Assembly: GCA_903925005.1 (NCBI GenBank)
Contig: CAIYDX010000402.1
Span: 1 to 64,000 of the forward strand
Length of the DNA stretch: 64,000 bases
Source of the DNA: an uncultured Geobacteraceae bacterium
GTDB taxonomy: Bacteria; Desulfobacterota; Desulfuromonadia; Geobacterales; Pseudopelobacteraceae
Direction of reading: 5' to 3'
Positions 37,883 through 48,508 of the stretch are shown here, piece by piece. Positions within the stretch are counted from its first letter, which is position 1. Each line of letters begins with the position of its first letter. The position numbers and the translations under genes were made by a program. The notes below the pieces were generated by a model. That model was not told the origin of the DNA. It did not search any database and was given only the letters and a program-made list of their open reading frames with translations.

Positions 37883-40765
37883 ATGATGAAAAATAAACCT
37901 GTGATTTTAGTTGTCGATGACCAACCCCAAAACATTGAACTTCTTGAAGCATTTCTAATAAAGCAGGACTATACAATTATCCAGGCGGGAAGCGGCGAAG
38001 AAGCGCTGGGAAAACTTTCCAGTAATCAAGTCGATCTGGTGCTATTGGACGCAATCATGCCAGGGATGTCTGGCTTCGATGTGCTGACTGAAATACGTGT
38101 AAATATAAAGACACTGCGTATCCCGGTAGTTATTATCACGGCATATAATGAGAATGAAGCCAGGTTGAAAGCTTTCGAGTCAGGATGCGATGATTTTATC
38201 TCCAAGCCTTTTGATCGATATGAACTTTTAGCTCGGGTAAAGTCGCTTCTTAGAATAAAGTTTCTGAATGACGAAATAGATGAAGCCCGCGAATTCGCCG
38301 AGAACGTCATCAACACAGTGCGTGAACCCTTAATTTCACTGGACCACGACCTCCGGGTGGTCACCGCCAGCCGTTCCTTCTATGAATTCTTCATGGTAAA
38401 ACCTGAAGAGACTGTAGGTCAGCTTATTTATGACCTGGGCAATAAACAGTGGGATATCCCCAAGCTTCGGGAGCTGCTGGAAACCATTCTTCCCCAAAAA
38501 ACCACCTTTGACAACTATGAGGTTGAACACAAATTTGCCACTATCGGCAGGCGCATCATGCTACTGAATGCGCGGCAGATTCAAAGAGCATTTGGAAGTG
38601 AGCGGATCATCCTACTGGCCATTGAGGACATTACCGAACGCAAGCAATTGGAAGATTTATTGAAAGATTCTGAAATGCGTTACAGGCGTATTTATGAGAC
38701 AGCAAGCGACGGGATTGTACTTCTCGAAAAAAGCGAAGGGCATATAATCCATGCTAATCCGGCTGCAGAGAAAATGCTGGGGTATTCCAAAGAGGAATAC
38801 GTCGGGAAAATGCTGCAAGATATTGGTGTACCGCTTGACATGAGTGATTTCCCTTCGATAATGCAAGCTTTGGACAAGAGCGGTATTATTAATTACGATA
38901 ATATTGAGGTAATACCCAAAGCCGGTAACTCTATAAACGCGGATATATACATGGTCGACAAATCATTGCTGGCACAATGTAATATTCGCGATGTCACTGA
39001 ACGGAAGCAAGCCGAGTCCTACCGGGATATGGAGCGGGAAGTCTTGCAGACACTAAACGAACCAGAGATTTTTCAGGATTCCATCCAAAACGTCCTCGAA
39101 ACATTGAAAACACATATGTTATTCGATGCCGTGGCCATTAGTCTGCAGGACGGAGATGATGTTCCCTATTTTGCTCAGATAGGCTTCTCCAGGGATTTTG
39201 TACTGGGTGAAAACCCAATCATTGACTATACAGATAATGGCAATGCATTTCAGGACAAAGACGTCTGCACCACCATGCAATGTGCTTGTGGTCTGGATAT
39301 ATCCGGCAAGACCGATCCGAAACATCCGCTTTACACACCTGGAGGAACTTTCTGGACAAACGACTCACCCGTGGCTTTGGACATCCTGACGGAAGCGGAT
39401 CCCCAACAGCATCCGCGAAATGCATGCATACATCAATGTTATGCCTCCTTTGCCTTGGTGCCCATACAGAACAAAGACCGAATCGTTGGCCAGATTCAAT
39501 TCTACGACCGGGACAAAGGACGCTTTTCTCGAGATTTAGTTGAAATCCTCGAAGGAATAGCTACGGACATCGGTGCGGCTCTGCTGCGCAAAAAAGCTGA
39601 AGCCGAGAAATTCAAGCTTGAAACCCAGCTTCTACAAGCTCAGAAAATGGAATCAATTGGCCTATTAGCTGGCGGCGTGGCACATGATTTCAATAATATG
39701 TTAAGTATTATCGTGCGATATGCGCAATTGGGCCTCATGGGATTGGATCCTTCCAATAAACTTCACGCCTATCTTACGGAAATAAGCAATGCCGCTGACC
39801 GGTCCGCCGACCTCACACGACAACTGTTGGCATTTGCCCGCAAACAAACCATCGCACCCAAAGTGCTTAACCTTAACGAAACCGTGACCAGCATGTTCAA
39901 AATGCTGCAGAGGCTTATCGGCGAGAACATCCAGCTCAATTGGGAACCTGGGGCCAATCTCTTGGCCGTTAATATGGATCCTTCACAGATCGATCAAATT
40001 TTAGCCAACATGTGCGTGAATGCCCAGAATGCAATTTCCGGAGTTGGCACTATAACCATTAAAACGAGAAATGAATGCTTGGACGAAGACTATTGCTCTC
40101 AACATGTGGGTTTTGTTCCTGGGGAGTATGTACTGCTTACGATTAGCGATGATGGTTGTGGTATGGACAAGGAAACACTTGCTCATATCTTTGAACCGTT
40201 TTTTACAACCAAGGGCGTCGGTGAAGGCACCGGGCTCGGATTAGCCACGGTTTATGGCATTGTCAAACAGAACAACGGATTCATCAATGCTTACAGCGAG
40301 CCAGGGTCCGGAACAATTTTCACGATCTATCTACCAAGGCATGTGGGTACGTCCGATCAAGTGAAGGCAGAAACGTCAGCGGTGTTAGCCCCACACGGAA
40401 CCGAGACCATCCTATTGGTGGAAGACGAGCCGCATATTCTGACAGTTACAACGATAATTCTCGAAAAATTGGGTTATACGGTTTTACCGGCCAACTCACC
40501 AACTGAAGCCTTTAATCAGATAAAGGACCATGCCAGCGAGATACAGCTTCTCATGACCGATGTAGTTATGCCTGAAATGAACGGCCGGGACCTGGCTAAA
40601 CACCTGATGTCACTCTATCCACAACTGAAATGTCTTTTCACGTCTGGATATACGGCAAATGTGATTGCCCATAACGGTGTACTCGATGAGGGGCTGCACT
40701 TTATCCATAAGCCTTTTTCGCTGTTTGGCATAGCAACAAAGTTACGGGAGGTGCTGGATAGTTGA
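37883..40765 (+). CDS. REC-PAS-PAS-GAF-HisKA-HATPase-REC hybrid sensor kinase
   Basis: ILVVDDQPQNIELLEAF; KMESIGLLAGGVAHDFNNML; FEPFFTTKGVGEGTGLGLATVYG; ILLVEDEPHIL...LMTDVVMP. Confidence 0.94.
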   Translation: MMKNKPVILVVDDQPQNIELLEAFLIKQDYTIIQAGSGEEALGKLSSNQVDLVLLDAIMPGMSGFDVLTEIRVNIKTLRIPVVIITAYNENEARLKAFESGCDDFISKPFDRYELLARVKSLLRIKFLNDEIDEAREFAENVINTVREPLISLDHDLRVVTASRSFYEFFMVKPEETVGQLIYDLGNKQWDIPKLRELLETILPQKTTFDNYEVEHKFATIGRRIMLLNARQIQRAFGSERIILLAIEDITERKQLEDLLKDSEMRYRRIYETASDGIVLLEKSEGHIIHANPAAEKMLGYSKEEYVGKMLQDIGVPLDMSDFPSIMQALDKSGIINYDNIEVIPKAGNSINADIYMVDKSLLAQCNIRDVTERKQAESYRDMEREVLQTLNEPEIFQDSIQNVLETLKTHMLFDAVAISLQDGDDVPYFAQIGFSRDFVLGENPIIDYTDNGNAFQDKDVCTTMQCACGLDISGKTDPKHPLYTPGGTFWTNDSPVALDILTEADPQQHPRNACIHQCYASFALVPIQNKDRIVGQIQFYDRDKGRFSRDLVEILEGIATDIGAALLRKKAEAEKFKLETQLLQAQKMESIGLLAGGVAHDFNNMLSIIVRYAQLGLMGLDPSNKLHAYLTEISNAADRSADLTRQLLAFARKQTIAPKVLNLNETVTSMFKMLQRLIGENIQLNWEPGANLLAVNMDPSQIDQILANMCVNAQNAISGVGTITIKTRNECLDEDYCSQHVGFVPGEYVLLTISDDGCGMDKETLAHIFEPFFTTKGVGEGTGLGLATVYGIVKQNNGFINAYSEPGSGTIFTIYLPRHVGTSDQVKAETSAVLAPHGTETILLVEDEPHILTVTTIILEKLGYTVLPANSPTEAFNQIKDHASEIQLLMTDVVMPEMNGRDLAKHLMSLYPQLKCLFTSGYTANVIAHNGVLDEGLHFIHKPFSLFGIATKLREVLDS

Positions 40766-40822
40766 ACCATTCACAAAAAGCCGCTAAAAATCAAAAATAT
40801 AAATCCAAGACATATATTCTCT

Positions 40823-43702
40823 TTATACTTCTATGCCAGCATTCCGGATACCAGCATTGAGGGCATCTAGCGCTTTGACAAAGTCATAGTTGTCTATCCT
40901 GGACTTGATATCCTGATACTGCTCACCAAATGTGGCATTAAGCAGATCTGTATGAGTCTCGAACACGTCGACTGCCTCAGAGTCGCTATCTGCCAGCAAT
41001 AATTTCAGACGACGGCAGACCTCTCCGAGTAACTTTGTATCTACCGTGCACTGGACATTTTCGCTGGTTTCAAGAACCGGTAGCTGTGTTTCCAATGATC
41101 CTATTAGTTCAGCCAGAACTTCTTCAAAAAGGGTGAGAGACGCCTTAAGTTCATCAGGAGCTCTCTTCAATTTTATTGCTGACTCCAAATCCACTGATTT
41201 TTCATGCAACCGCATCGCACCCAATCCAGCCGAAACACCTTTGAGCGTATGAGCCAATCTTTCCGCCGTGGCAAGATCATCAGCTTCCAGTGCCATACGG
41301 ATATTATCGGCGCTGTCCTTTTGCCCACTCATGAATTTACGTAGAAGTGATAGATAAAGGTTCTTGTTGCCCAGTACTCGCCGCATTCCGACTTCCGCGT
41401 CAAAACCGTTAATCCCATAAGGAATGGACTCCGCTGAAGTCGGCTTAATATCAAGTGAGGGGACAGGCTCCTGTACCGAAGTCCGTGGAGATATCCACGT
41501 TACCAGGGCCTTCCAAAGGTTTTTAGGTTCAATCGGCTTGGCCAGATAGTCATTCATGCCACAGTCAAAACACATTTTGCGGTCACTTTCCATGGCATTG
41601 GCGGTCATCGCTACGATCCGGATATCAGCCCCCGATTCCAACATACGAATTGCTTTGGTTGCCGTATATCCATCCATAATCGGCATCTGAACGTCCATCA
41701 GAACCAGGTCGTAGCGCTTTTCTTGGACTTTTCTGACAGCAATTTCACCATTCTCTGCAATATCGACAGTGCATCCCGCCAATGCGAGTAACTCAGTCGC
41801 TACATCCTGATTGTAGTCATTATCTTCGACCAGCAAGATATGGGAACCTCTAATTTGATCGAGCTGCTCAGTGCTTATCTCAGACGAATCCCTCTTCGAA
41901 ATATGACAGCGTTTTTCCTGGCTAAAATTCTGCATGATAGTGTCAAAGAGCAGCGACGGACTGACTGGCTTAATCAACATGGCATTGATACCGACGTTCT
42001 CGGCCTGACATATCACTTCCTCCCGGCCGAAGGCGGACACCATGATGGTTACCGGAAACTTCTCGAGTTTTAGATCATTGCGCATTTTACGTACCGTCTC
42101 AATGCCGTCCATCTTAGGCATCTGCCAATCTATCAGTACCAGTTCGTATGGTTTTACTCTCGATGCTTCTTCGAGGGCAATGATAGCTAATTGGCCGGAT
42201 TCAACAGCATCAACTTCGAATCTGAAACTGGCAAGTAGTTCAACCAAAACGTCGCGAGCCATCTGGTTATCGTCAACCACCAACACTTTCAAACCGGTCA
42301 GATTGGTTGGTACTTTGTGCTGGTGAGTTTCTATTAAATGATCATTTAAACCGAAACAGGCAAAAAAACTGAAACTGCTGCCAATTCCTGGATAACTTTC
42401 CACCTCGATACTCCCGCCCATCATTTCTATCAAACTTTTGGAGATTGTCAGGCCAAGACCGGTGCCGCCAAACTTGCGAGTTACAGACGAATCAGCCTGA
42501 TTAAAGGCCACGAAGAGTCGGGATAACTGTTCCTCACTCATACCTAGACCAGTGTCGCTAACCGTGAATCGCAATTTACACTGATTATCCACTTTTTCCA
42601 TCAGTTCCGTTTTGATAAGTATGTTGCCAATTTGTGTGAACTTGACGGCATTGCTGGCAAGATTCAGTAGTACCTGACCCAAGCGCAGTGGATCTCCTAT
42701 CAGATTTAATGGGATTTCAGGATCAATGGAGCTGACAAGTTCCAGTCCTTTTTCGGAAGCCTTTGCCGCTACCATGCTTGTTATATTGTTGATTATGTCT
42801 TCAAATCTAAAATCAATATGCTCTATCGCAAGTTTGCCGGCTTCGATTTTGGAAGAATCAAGAATATCGTTGATTACCCCGAGGAGAGAGAGAGCTGAAG
42901 TTTCTATCTTGGAAAGGTATTCACGTTGCCTGTTATTCAGGTCAGTTTTCTGGCACAGTCCGCTGAATCCAATTATAGCGTTCATGGGAGTCCGTATTTC
43001 GTGGCTCATATTTGCCAAAAACTCGCTTTTGACTCGTGTTGCTGTCTCGGCCAGTTTTTGAGCTTTATGCAGATCAATATTTTGCTCAACAAGATTATTA
43101 ATTGCGACGCGGCGGGCCCGGTCGAAAACTGTAGCAATGAAATACTGGATCAGTATCAGGCCAAAGATGCAAATAATGCTAAAAAAGGTAGTGAACTCTG
43201 GATGAAATTCCTTTGGGAACTGGACACCCTGCAAACTGGCCCGACCTAACGCAAGAGTTACCACACAACAGAGAATCATCCAGATTAACGTATCTATACA
43301 AGATCCAATCAGCAACACTCCGGCAATTGGAATCAGTGAAAACCATGGGAATACACTCGAATGAAGGCCACCGGTAAAAAGGCTACAGCCAAGGACAGCA
43401 ACAAAAAAACAACACGCGAGGTATAGGTTGACACACAATCGAAACAATCCAGTGGCCTGAAAGAGGAACAAGATTGCATAAAACATGAAAAAATTAGTCA
43501 TCATCAGAATTACGCCGGTGTTAAACCCGATTACATATGATACGCCAACATAGAGCAGAGAGAATATCGAAGTAATCAGGCAGAAGTTCACCAACAGACT
43601 ATTAGCTGCTTGTTGACTCTCGTCAAGCGCGGAACATACCGGAGTAAACCAGGTTGTAATTTTGTTCAGTTGGGATAATGACGTATTTGGGGAGCTACTC
43701 AT
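40823..43702 (-). CDS. Membrane hybrid histidine kinase with two REC and an HPt domain
   Basis: His[20 protein letters not shown]; two REC domains; HPt [17 protein letters not shown]; start set at ATG 43702 (TTGGAG RBS), not 43882, which would overlap the upstream gene. Confidence 0.92.
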   Translation of the reverse strand: MSSSPNTSLSQLNKITTWFTPVCSALDESQQAANSLLVNFCLITSIFSLLYVGVSYVIGFNTGVILMMTNFFMFYAILFLFQATGLFRLCVNLYLACCFFVAVLGCSLFTGGLHSSVFPWFSLIPIAGVLLIGSCIDTLIWMILCCVVTLALGRASLQGVQFPKEFHPEFTTFFSIICIFGLILIQYFIATVFDRARRVAINNLVEQNIDLHKAQKLAETATRVKSEFLANMSHEIRTPMNAIIGFSGLCQKTDLNNRQREYLSKIETSALSLLGVINDILDSSKIEAGKLAIEHIDFRFEDIINNITSMVAAKASEKGLELVSSIDPEIPLNLIGDPLRLGQVLLNLASNAVKFTQIGNILIKTELMEKVDNQCKLRFTVSDTGLGMSEEQLSRLFVAFNQADSSVTRKFGGTGLGLTISKSLIEMMGGSIEVESYPGIGSSFSFFACFGLNDHLIETHQHKVPTNLTGLKVLVVDDNQMARDVLVELLASFRFEVDAVESGQLAIIALEEASRVKPYELVLIDWQMPKMDGIETVRKMRNDLKLEKFPVTIMVSAFGREEVICQAENVGINAMLIKPVSPSLLFDTIMQNFSQEKRCHISKRDSSEISTEQLDQIRGSHILLVEDNDYNQDVATELLALAGCTVDIAENGEIAVRKVQEKRYDLVLMDVQMPIMDGYTATKAIRMLESGADIRIVAMTANAMESDRKMCFDCGMNDYLAKPIEPKNLWKALVTWISPRTSVQEPVPSLDIKPTSAESIPYGINGFDAEVGMRRVLGNKNLYLSLLRKFMSGQKDSADNIRMALEADDLATAERLAHTLKGVSAGLGAMRLHEKSVDLESAIKLKRAPDELKASLTLFEEVLAELIGSLETQLPVLETSENVQCTVDTKLLGEVCRRLKLLLADSDSEAVDVFETHTDLLNATFGEQYQDIKSRIDNYDFVKALDALNAGIRNAGIEV

Positions 43703-43799
43703 AACGGGGTACTCCAAATTGTTGAATGAGAATCTGCCAACATGTCCAATAAACAGCCGGTTATCTGGTTTTGTCAATTCAATCTTACTGGCTGGAAAA

Positions 43800-44891
43800 T
43801 CATTGACCATCGGTCCATAGCGCAGCAATACGCTTGAGATCTGTTTGTATCGCCATAAACGCCTCGACCACTTGCGGGTCAAAATGTGTGCCTCCCCCTT
43901 CCGTTATAATGGCAACCGCCTGTTCGAATGTCATGGCGGCTTTGTAAGGTCGACTGGTCGTCAGAGCATCAAAAACATCTGCCACAGCCATGATGCGAGC
44001 AGACAGTGGTATTCGTTCGCCTTTCAAACCATTAGGGTAGCCAGTGCCATCCCATTTTTCATGGTGACAATGGGAAATATCCATGGCCATTGTAAGGAAA
44101 TCGCCTTTTTCGCCCATATAGCCGCCCGCTGTTCGCAACATATCATGACCGCGTGACGCATGAGTTTTTATGACATCGAATTCATCCTGCGTAAGTTTAC
44201 CAGCTTTGAGGAGAATTTGATCGGGAATGGCAATTTTACCGATGTCGTGTAGCGGTGCCGATTTGGAAATAAGTTCAATTTGTGGCACAGACAGATACCC
44301 CGCGTGTTTGGGAGACAGCGCCAGTTGCTCAGCTAGCACACGTGTATATCCCTGGGTACGTCGGATATGATTACCGGTACACGCGTCACGAAATTCTGCT
44401 AATGAAACCATGACCAGAATGGACGATTCCTGCAAACGGCTAACCTCGGAAAGGCGACGCTCCACTTCCTCTTTTAGCCATGCATTCTGATCCTGTAGAA
44501 AATCCTGCCAGGCTTTGATCTGCAGTTGGGTTTTGATACGGGCAAGCACAATTGACGGGCTAAAGGGCTTATGAATAAAGTCCACAGCCCCCATCAACAA
44601 CCCCTCTTCTTCATCTTCCATGGAAGTCTTAGCGGTAAGAAAAATGACCGGTATGCGCATCGTCAACGGGTCAGATTTCAAAATACGACAGACTTCAAAA
44701 CCGTCCATTTCCGGCATCATGATATCCAGCAAGATCTGATCGGGTGGCGCTCCATTCGCCAGTTCCAGAGCACGGGCGCCATTATTGGAAACTTTGACTT
44801 GGTATTGATCCTTCAGCAAGTTTGACATCGTACTCAAGTTGTGTGGTGTGTCGTCAACTACCAAGATCGATGGTCTGTCTTTAGCTATCAT
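43800..44891 (-). CDS. Response regulator with HD-GYP phosphodiesterase-type domain
   Basis: [46 protein letters not shown]. Confidence 0.95.
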   Translation of the reverse strand: MIAKDRPSILVVDDTPHNLSTMSNLLKDQYQVKVSNNGARALELANGAPPDQILLDIMMPEMDGFEVCRILKSDPLTMRIPVIFLTAKTSMEDEEEGLLMGAVDFIHKPFSPSIVLARIKTQLQIKAWQDFLQDQNAWLKEEVERRLSEVSRLQESSILVMVSLAEFRDACTGNHIRRTQGYTRVLAEQLALSPKHAGYLSVPQIELISKSAPLHDIGKIAIPDQILLKAGKLTQDEFDVIKTHASRGHDMLRTAGGYMGEKGDFLTMAMDISHCHHEKWDGTGYPNGLKGERIPLSARIMAVADVFDALTTSRPYKAAMTFEQAVAIITEGGGTHFDPQVVEAFMAIQTDLKRIAALWTDGQ

Positions 44892-45127
44892 GCTTCCACG
44901 CTCCGAATTACGGGGTTTACTTTTAATCTCTGCGGGACAAATTCCTCGCAGCTTGCTGCGGGGTTGTTCATTTCTGTTAATGCTCCGGTGATTATCCCTT
45001 CGCTTTCCCCGATAGCCTCGAAGGCTATGCCATCAATGCCGGCACTCCCTTTGTTGGCTCGAACAAGACGAAGTTCACACAGATCTGATTGTAGCTTTAA
45101 AAAGAAGAGGTCTGTGATTGTATAATC
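44888..45127 (-). pseudogene. Remnant of a group II intron-type reverse transcriptase N-terminus
   Basis: Minus-strand frame reads ...LCELRLVRANKGSAGIDGIAFEAIGESEGIITG..., similar to the NKGxxGxDG motif of group II intron RTs; no start codon or downstream RT domains. Confidence 0.5.
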
Positions 45128-45442
45128 ATATTGCTAGTTCAACACACTAAGCCGTAACATTAATAAAATTAAAATATATAGTAAAACTCCAGGATTATCT
45201 ATTGTAGGAAACACCTACTAAACGATGATTATAACGGATGATTACGTCGGTTTGGAAAGCTGAGATTGTTTTTTTTGGCGGCAGTAATAGTGAATGGAGC
45301 TTTTGCAGGATGGATCGTGCTTCGCTGCTACATCTTTTCGGATGTCGCGATTAACCACTTACGTACTCCGGCAAAGGCAAGAGTAGCCTGACAGGAGTAT
45401 ATTTGTGCTACAATGAAGTTGTAGCCGCCATGAGGTTTTACC

Positions 45443-45694
45443 ATGTGCCTGATCGTCTTTGCCTATGACTGCCATCCCGTCTACCACCTGATCCTGGGCG
45501 CAAACCGAGATGAGTTCCGCGATCGCCCTACCGTCTCGTCCCGGTTCTGGAGTGATGCTCCGCACCTCCTGGCCGGGCGTGACAAGGTTGCCGCAGGTAC
45601 TTGGCTAACGTTCGTCGAGCGTACCTTTAACCGTTCCAGGATGACATCGTCCACGGTGCGCCACAGCTTCCTGATCCGCCCACCAATCCTATGA
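45443..45694 (+). pseudogene. Internally deleted NRDE/TANGO2-family gene
   Basis: N-terminus MCLIVFAYDCHPVYHLILGANRDEFRDRP...AGTWL joined directly to C-terminal-like TFVERTFN; 83 aa instead of the usual size of about 250 aa. Confidence 0.6.
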
Positions 45695-46275
45695 ACTTTC
45701 TCTTCCACATGCTGCTCTCAGGCGCAGACGAACAGATTCTGGTCGGCAACTTCATGGGCGATTTTGTCAAGGGTCCGCTGGCCGACCGGTTCCCCGAGCG
45801 AATCGAGCTGGGGATCAACCTGCACCGCAGGATAGACTCTTTCGCCAGCCGCGACGACCTGTTCCAGCAGAGCAGACGGCGTCTTGACCACCGCTACGGA
45901 CTGTATCGCGGAGTGCTGGTTGATCTGTTCTACGATCATTTTCTGGTGATGGAGTGGCACAAATGGTCGGATGAACCGCTTGACCGGTATCTTGCCAGAA
46001 CCAGATCAATCATCGAACAGCAGTACGGCGAATTGCCCGAACGTCTCCAAAAGGTAATGCCGGTAATTTTCGAAGAGCTTCTCCCCTCCTATGGCGAGGT
46101 GAGCGGCATCGGCAGCGCATTGGAGAGGATGTCGCGAAGAGTTGTCCGGAAGAACCCGCTGGCTGGCGGCGAGGCAGAGCTGGAGCGGAACTACGATGGT
46201 TTGCGCTATGATTTTGGCAGATTCATGCCGGGCATACGGCGCTATGCGCTGGAATTTATTGCGGCGAGTTCCTGA
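45691..46275 (+). CDS. acpH: Acyl carrier protein phosphodiesterase
   Basis: MNFLFHMLLSG...ILVGNFMGDFVKG, HRRIDSFA, LVDLFYDHFL. Confidence 0.9.
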   Translation: MNFLFHMLLSGADEQILVGNFMGDFVKGPLADRFPERIELGINLHRRIDSFASRDDLFQQSRRRLDHRYGLYRGVLVDLFYDHFLVMEWHKWSDEPLDRYLARTRSIIEQQYGELPERLQKVMPVIFEELLPSYGEVSGIGSALERMSRRVVRKNPLAGGEAELERNYDGLRYDFGRFMPGIRRYALEFIAASS

Positions 46276-46305
46276 ATGAATCGGGTTTGCTCAATTTTAA
46301 GGGCG

Positions 46306-46521
46306 CTACCGGCGAGGCGCATGCAACAGCGGCAGAAGAAATTTATCAAAGACAACCCTCTGCTTAGCGGACAGCAGATCGATGTCACCTTCGTTATCGA
46401 GCAAAAAGGTGCCGACACCGATGACTGTTCTTGCCAGATAGCCGGTCCCGGCAACACTCTTTTCAATTTCATCGTTTCGTTTGTGAATCAGGTTTTTCAG
46501 CAAGGGTAAGTCTACGTTCAT
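46306..46521 (-). CDS. Hypothetical 71-aa protein
   Basis: Open frame MNVDLPLLKNLIHKRNDEIEKSVAGTGYLARTVIGVGTFLLDNEGDIDLLSAKQR; plausible soluble composition. Confidence 0.5.
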   Translation of the reverse strand: MNVDLPLLKNLIHKRNDEIEKSVAGTGYLARTVIGVGTFLLDNEGDIDLLSAKQRVVFDKFLLPLLHAPRR

Positions 46522-46746
46522 ATATAGTCTCCATCGGTTAATGTACGCTCCTCGCGTTAAAGATACTTTCCGCGCAGGGCCAGAGACTATTTATATACAC
46601 TATCATGCCCGGAACATCCACCTACAATCGGCCGATATTTGATCGTTTTGCCAGTATTTAACTTGAATTCTTCACAAAGCATTTTTTCGATGACGGTGTA
46701 TAATAAATGCAGTGCACCAAATTACGGAAGAAAAGGAGATCGTATC

Positions 46747-47121
46747 ATGGCAAATCCATTTGTACATGTTGAGCTGATGACCACCGACATTGCCAAAGCA
46801 AAGGAGTTTTATACAGGGCTGTTCGATTGGAAACTTGAAGATATTCCAGGGATGGACTACACCTTGATTAATGTGGGCGAAGGAACCGGCGGCGGCATGA
46901 TGAAAACCGTTCAACCCGATTCACCATCCTACTGGATGGCCTATGTTTATGTGGAAAATGCGGCTGTCGCCACCGAGAAGGCCCGGACTCTCGGCGCGAC
47001 GATCTGCAAGGAGGTCACCGAGATTCCGGGCGTCGGCTGGTTCAGTGTCATCACAGACCCGACCGGAGCTACATTGGCACTATGGCAGGTGAATCCGGCC
47101 TGTCAAAAACCCGCAGAATAA
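46747..47121 (+). CDS. VOC-family (glyoxalase/bleomycin resistance-like) protein
   Basis: ATG 46747 with GGAGAT RBS; PFVHVELMTTDIAKAKEFYTGLFDWKLEDIPGMDYTLI. Confidence 0.9.
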   Translation: MANPFVHVELMTTDIAKAKEFYTGLFDWKLEDIPGMDYTLINVGEGTGGGMMKTVQPDSPSYWMAYVYVENAAVATEKARTLGATICKEVTEIPGVGWFSVITDPTGATLALWQVNPACQKPAE

Positions 47122-47125
47122 GCTG

Positions 47126-47554
47126 TTACTGCTGAAAAAACCGCCGGATCTCCTCCATGCGCCTGCGGTTTTTTCCCATATCCCAATAGCCGATACGGGC
47201 AGCGGAGCGAATGTGAATGACGCCGGCGGAGGTATCCAGAGCCAGTAGACCGTCATCTACAAAGCCGAGAAAGGTCCTGAATTCGACCTGAATGGCCGAG
47301 GCGGTGGCAGCAACGATCCGGGTGTCGGGGCGACCGGCCAGGATAGTGCGCAGGCGGGCAAAGGCAGCCTCGGCGGCACCGGTAAAACGCAGCGGTTCGA
47401 TAAAATGACTGTCTGCGGCAAGACTTGAGACGCAATTGGGCGACAAGGGACAGGAAGGAAGTAACGGTTGCGAAGCTGCCGTAACGTTTGATACCATAGC
47501 TACCACCAGAGTTAATAATATAAATTTCGTAAAAGGGGGCTTTTGCAGCTTCAT
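47126..47554 (-). CDS. DUF1499-like secreted protein
   Basis: CPLSPNCVSSLA, AFARLRTILAGRPDTRIV, VEFRTFLGFVDDGLLALD. Confidence 0.82.
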   Translation of the reverse strand: MKLQKPPFTKFILLTLVVAMVSNVTAASQPLLPSCPLSPNCVSSLAADSHFIEPLRFTGAAEAAFARLRTILAGRPDTRIVAATASAIQVEFRTFLGFVDDGLLALDTSAGVIHIRSAARIGYWDMGKNRRRMEEIRRFFQQ

Positions 47555-47570
47555 ACCGGCCCCCTTGTTA

Positions 47571-47696
47571 TACCAATTTCAAATCAAAGATGAAATCAAG
47601 GCGGCGAGGATTGAGGCGCCGAGGCGTACTAATCAGTACGTTGAGGTGCCGAAGACGAGCCAACGATGATAGCGCTTTGATTTGGAATTGGAATTA
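47571..47696. repeat. MITE-like palindromic element (copy 1)
   Basis: Terminal IR ACCAATTTCAAATCAAAG / CTTTGATTTGGAATTGG; central CGTACTAATCAGTACG; internal direct repeats TTGAGGYGCCGA. Confidence 0.75.
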
Positions 47697-47950
47697 GTCA
47701 CTGATTTATACTTCAGGCAAGCATCCCCCCACACAAGATTATACACCTTTGCCCCGCATCTCTCAACAATCTTGCACGTTGTGCGTAACTGCGGCTGATT
47801 CCTCCCTGAAACAAGGTCCATCAATGGGTTGAGACATTCCGGTCGACATTGTTAAAGGTAATTGAGTTGACATGGTCGACAGTTGACTGGTAAAAACAGG
47901 CTGTTTTTATGCAATGATAAAGGGGGAATACTGAAAACGGAGTATTCTGC

Positions 47951-48502
47951 TTGTTTACAAAAAAAATCAACCGACGGACATTTCTTCAATTGGCAGTGGC
48001 AGGTGCAGCGACCTTTAGCGGGAGCAGGACATCATTCGCAAAATCACTTTTTTACGACACCGGGGCACTTACACTTTTCAACTTCCACACAAACGACAGG
48101 CTCTCCGTTAAATTCCGGAGACCGGGTGGATCGTATGATCTTGATGCCCTGCATGCAATAAACTGGATCATGCGGTGCCATTACACCAACCAGATAACCA
48201 TCATGGATATCAATGCAATCGAATATCTCAACCTTGTCGACAAGAAGCTTGGGGGAGGAAACGAGATTCATATAATCTCCGGTTACCGTTCTCCTTCCTA
48301 CAACTCGTTTCTGGTGCAAAACGGCCGGCATGTAGCCAGACACAGCCTCCACCGCCTCGGTCAGGCTATTGACATCGCCATCCCCGGCGTCCCTCTCGAC
48401 AAGGTCAGGCATACAGCCATCGCCCTGCAGTTGGGGGGAGTCGGTTACTATCCGGGTGCCGGCTTTGTCCACATCGACTCTGGAAAGATTAGAACCTGGT
48501 GA
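47951..48502 (+). CDS. DUF882/YcbK-like peptidase (M15-like) with Tat signal
   Basis: INRRTFLQLAVAGAATFSG twin-arginine signal; EIHIISGYRSPSYNSFL; HRLGQAIDIAIPG; likely TTG start. Confidence 0.88.
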   Translation: MFTKKINRRTFLQLAVAGAATFSGSRTSFAKSLFYDTGALTLFNFHTNDRLSVKFRRPGGSYDLDALHAINWIMRCHYTNQITIMDINAIEYLNLVDKKLGGGNEIHIISGYRSPSYNSFLVQNGRHVARHSLHRLGQAIDIAIPGVPLDKVRHTAIALQLGGVGYYPGAGFVHIDSGKIRTW

Positions 48503-48508
48503 AATAGA

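Noticed and set aside
43703-43882. Upstream extension of the hybrid kinase ORF to 43882
   Set aside because: Would overlap the HD-GYP gene by over 80 nt; ATG 43702 has a better RBS.
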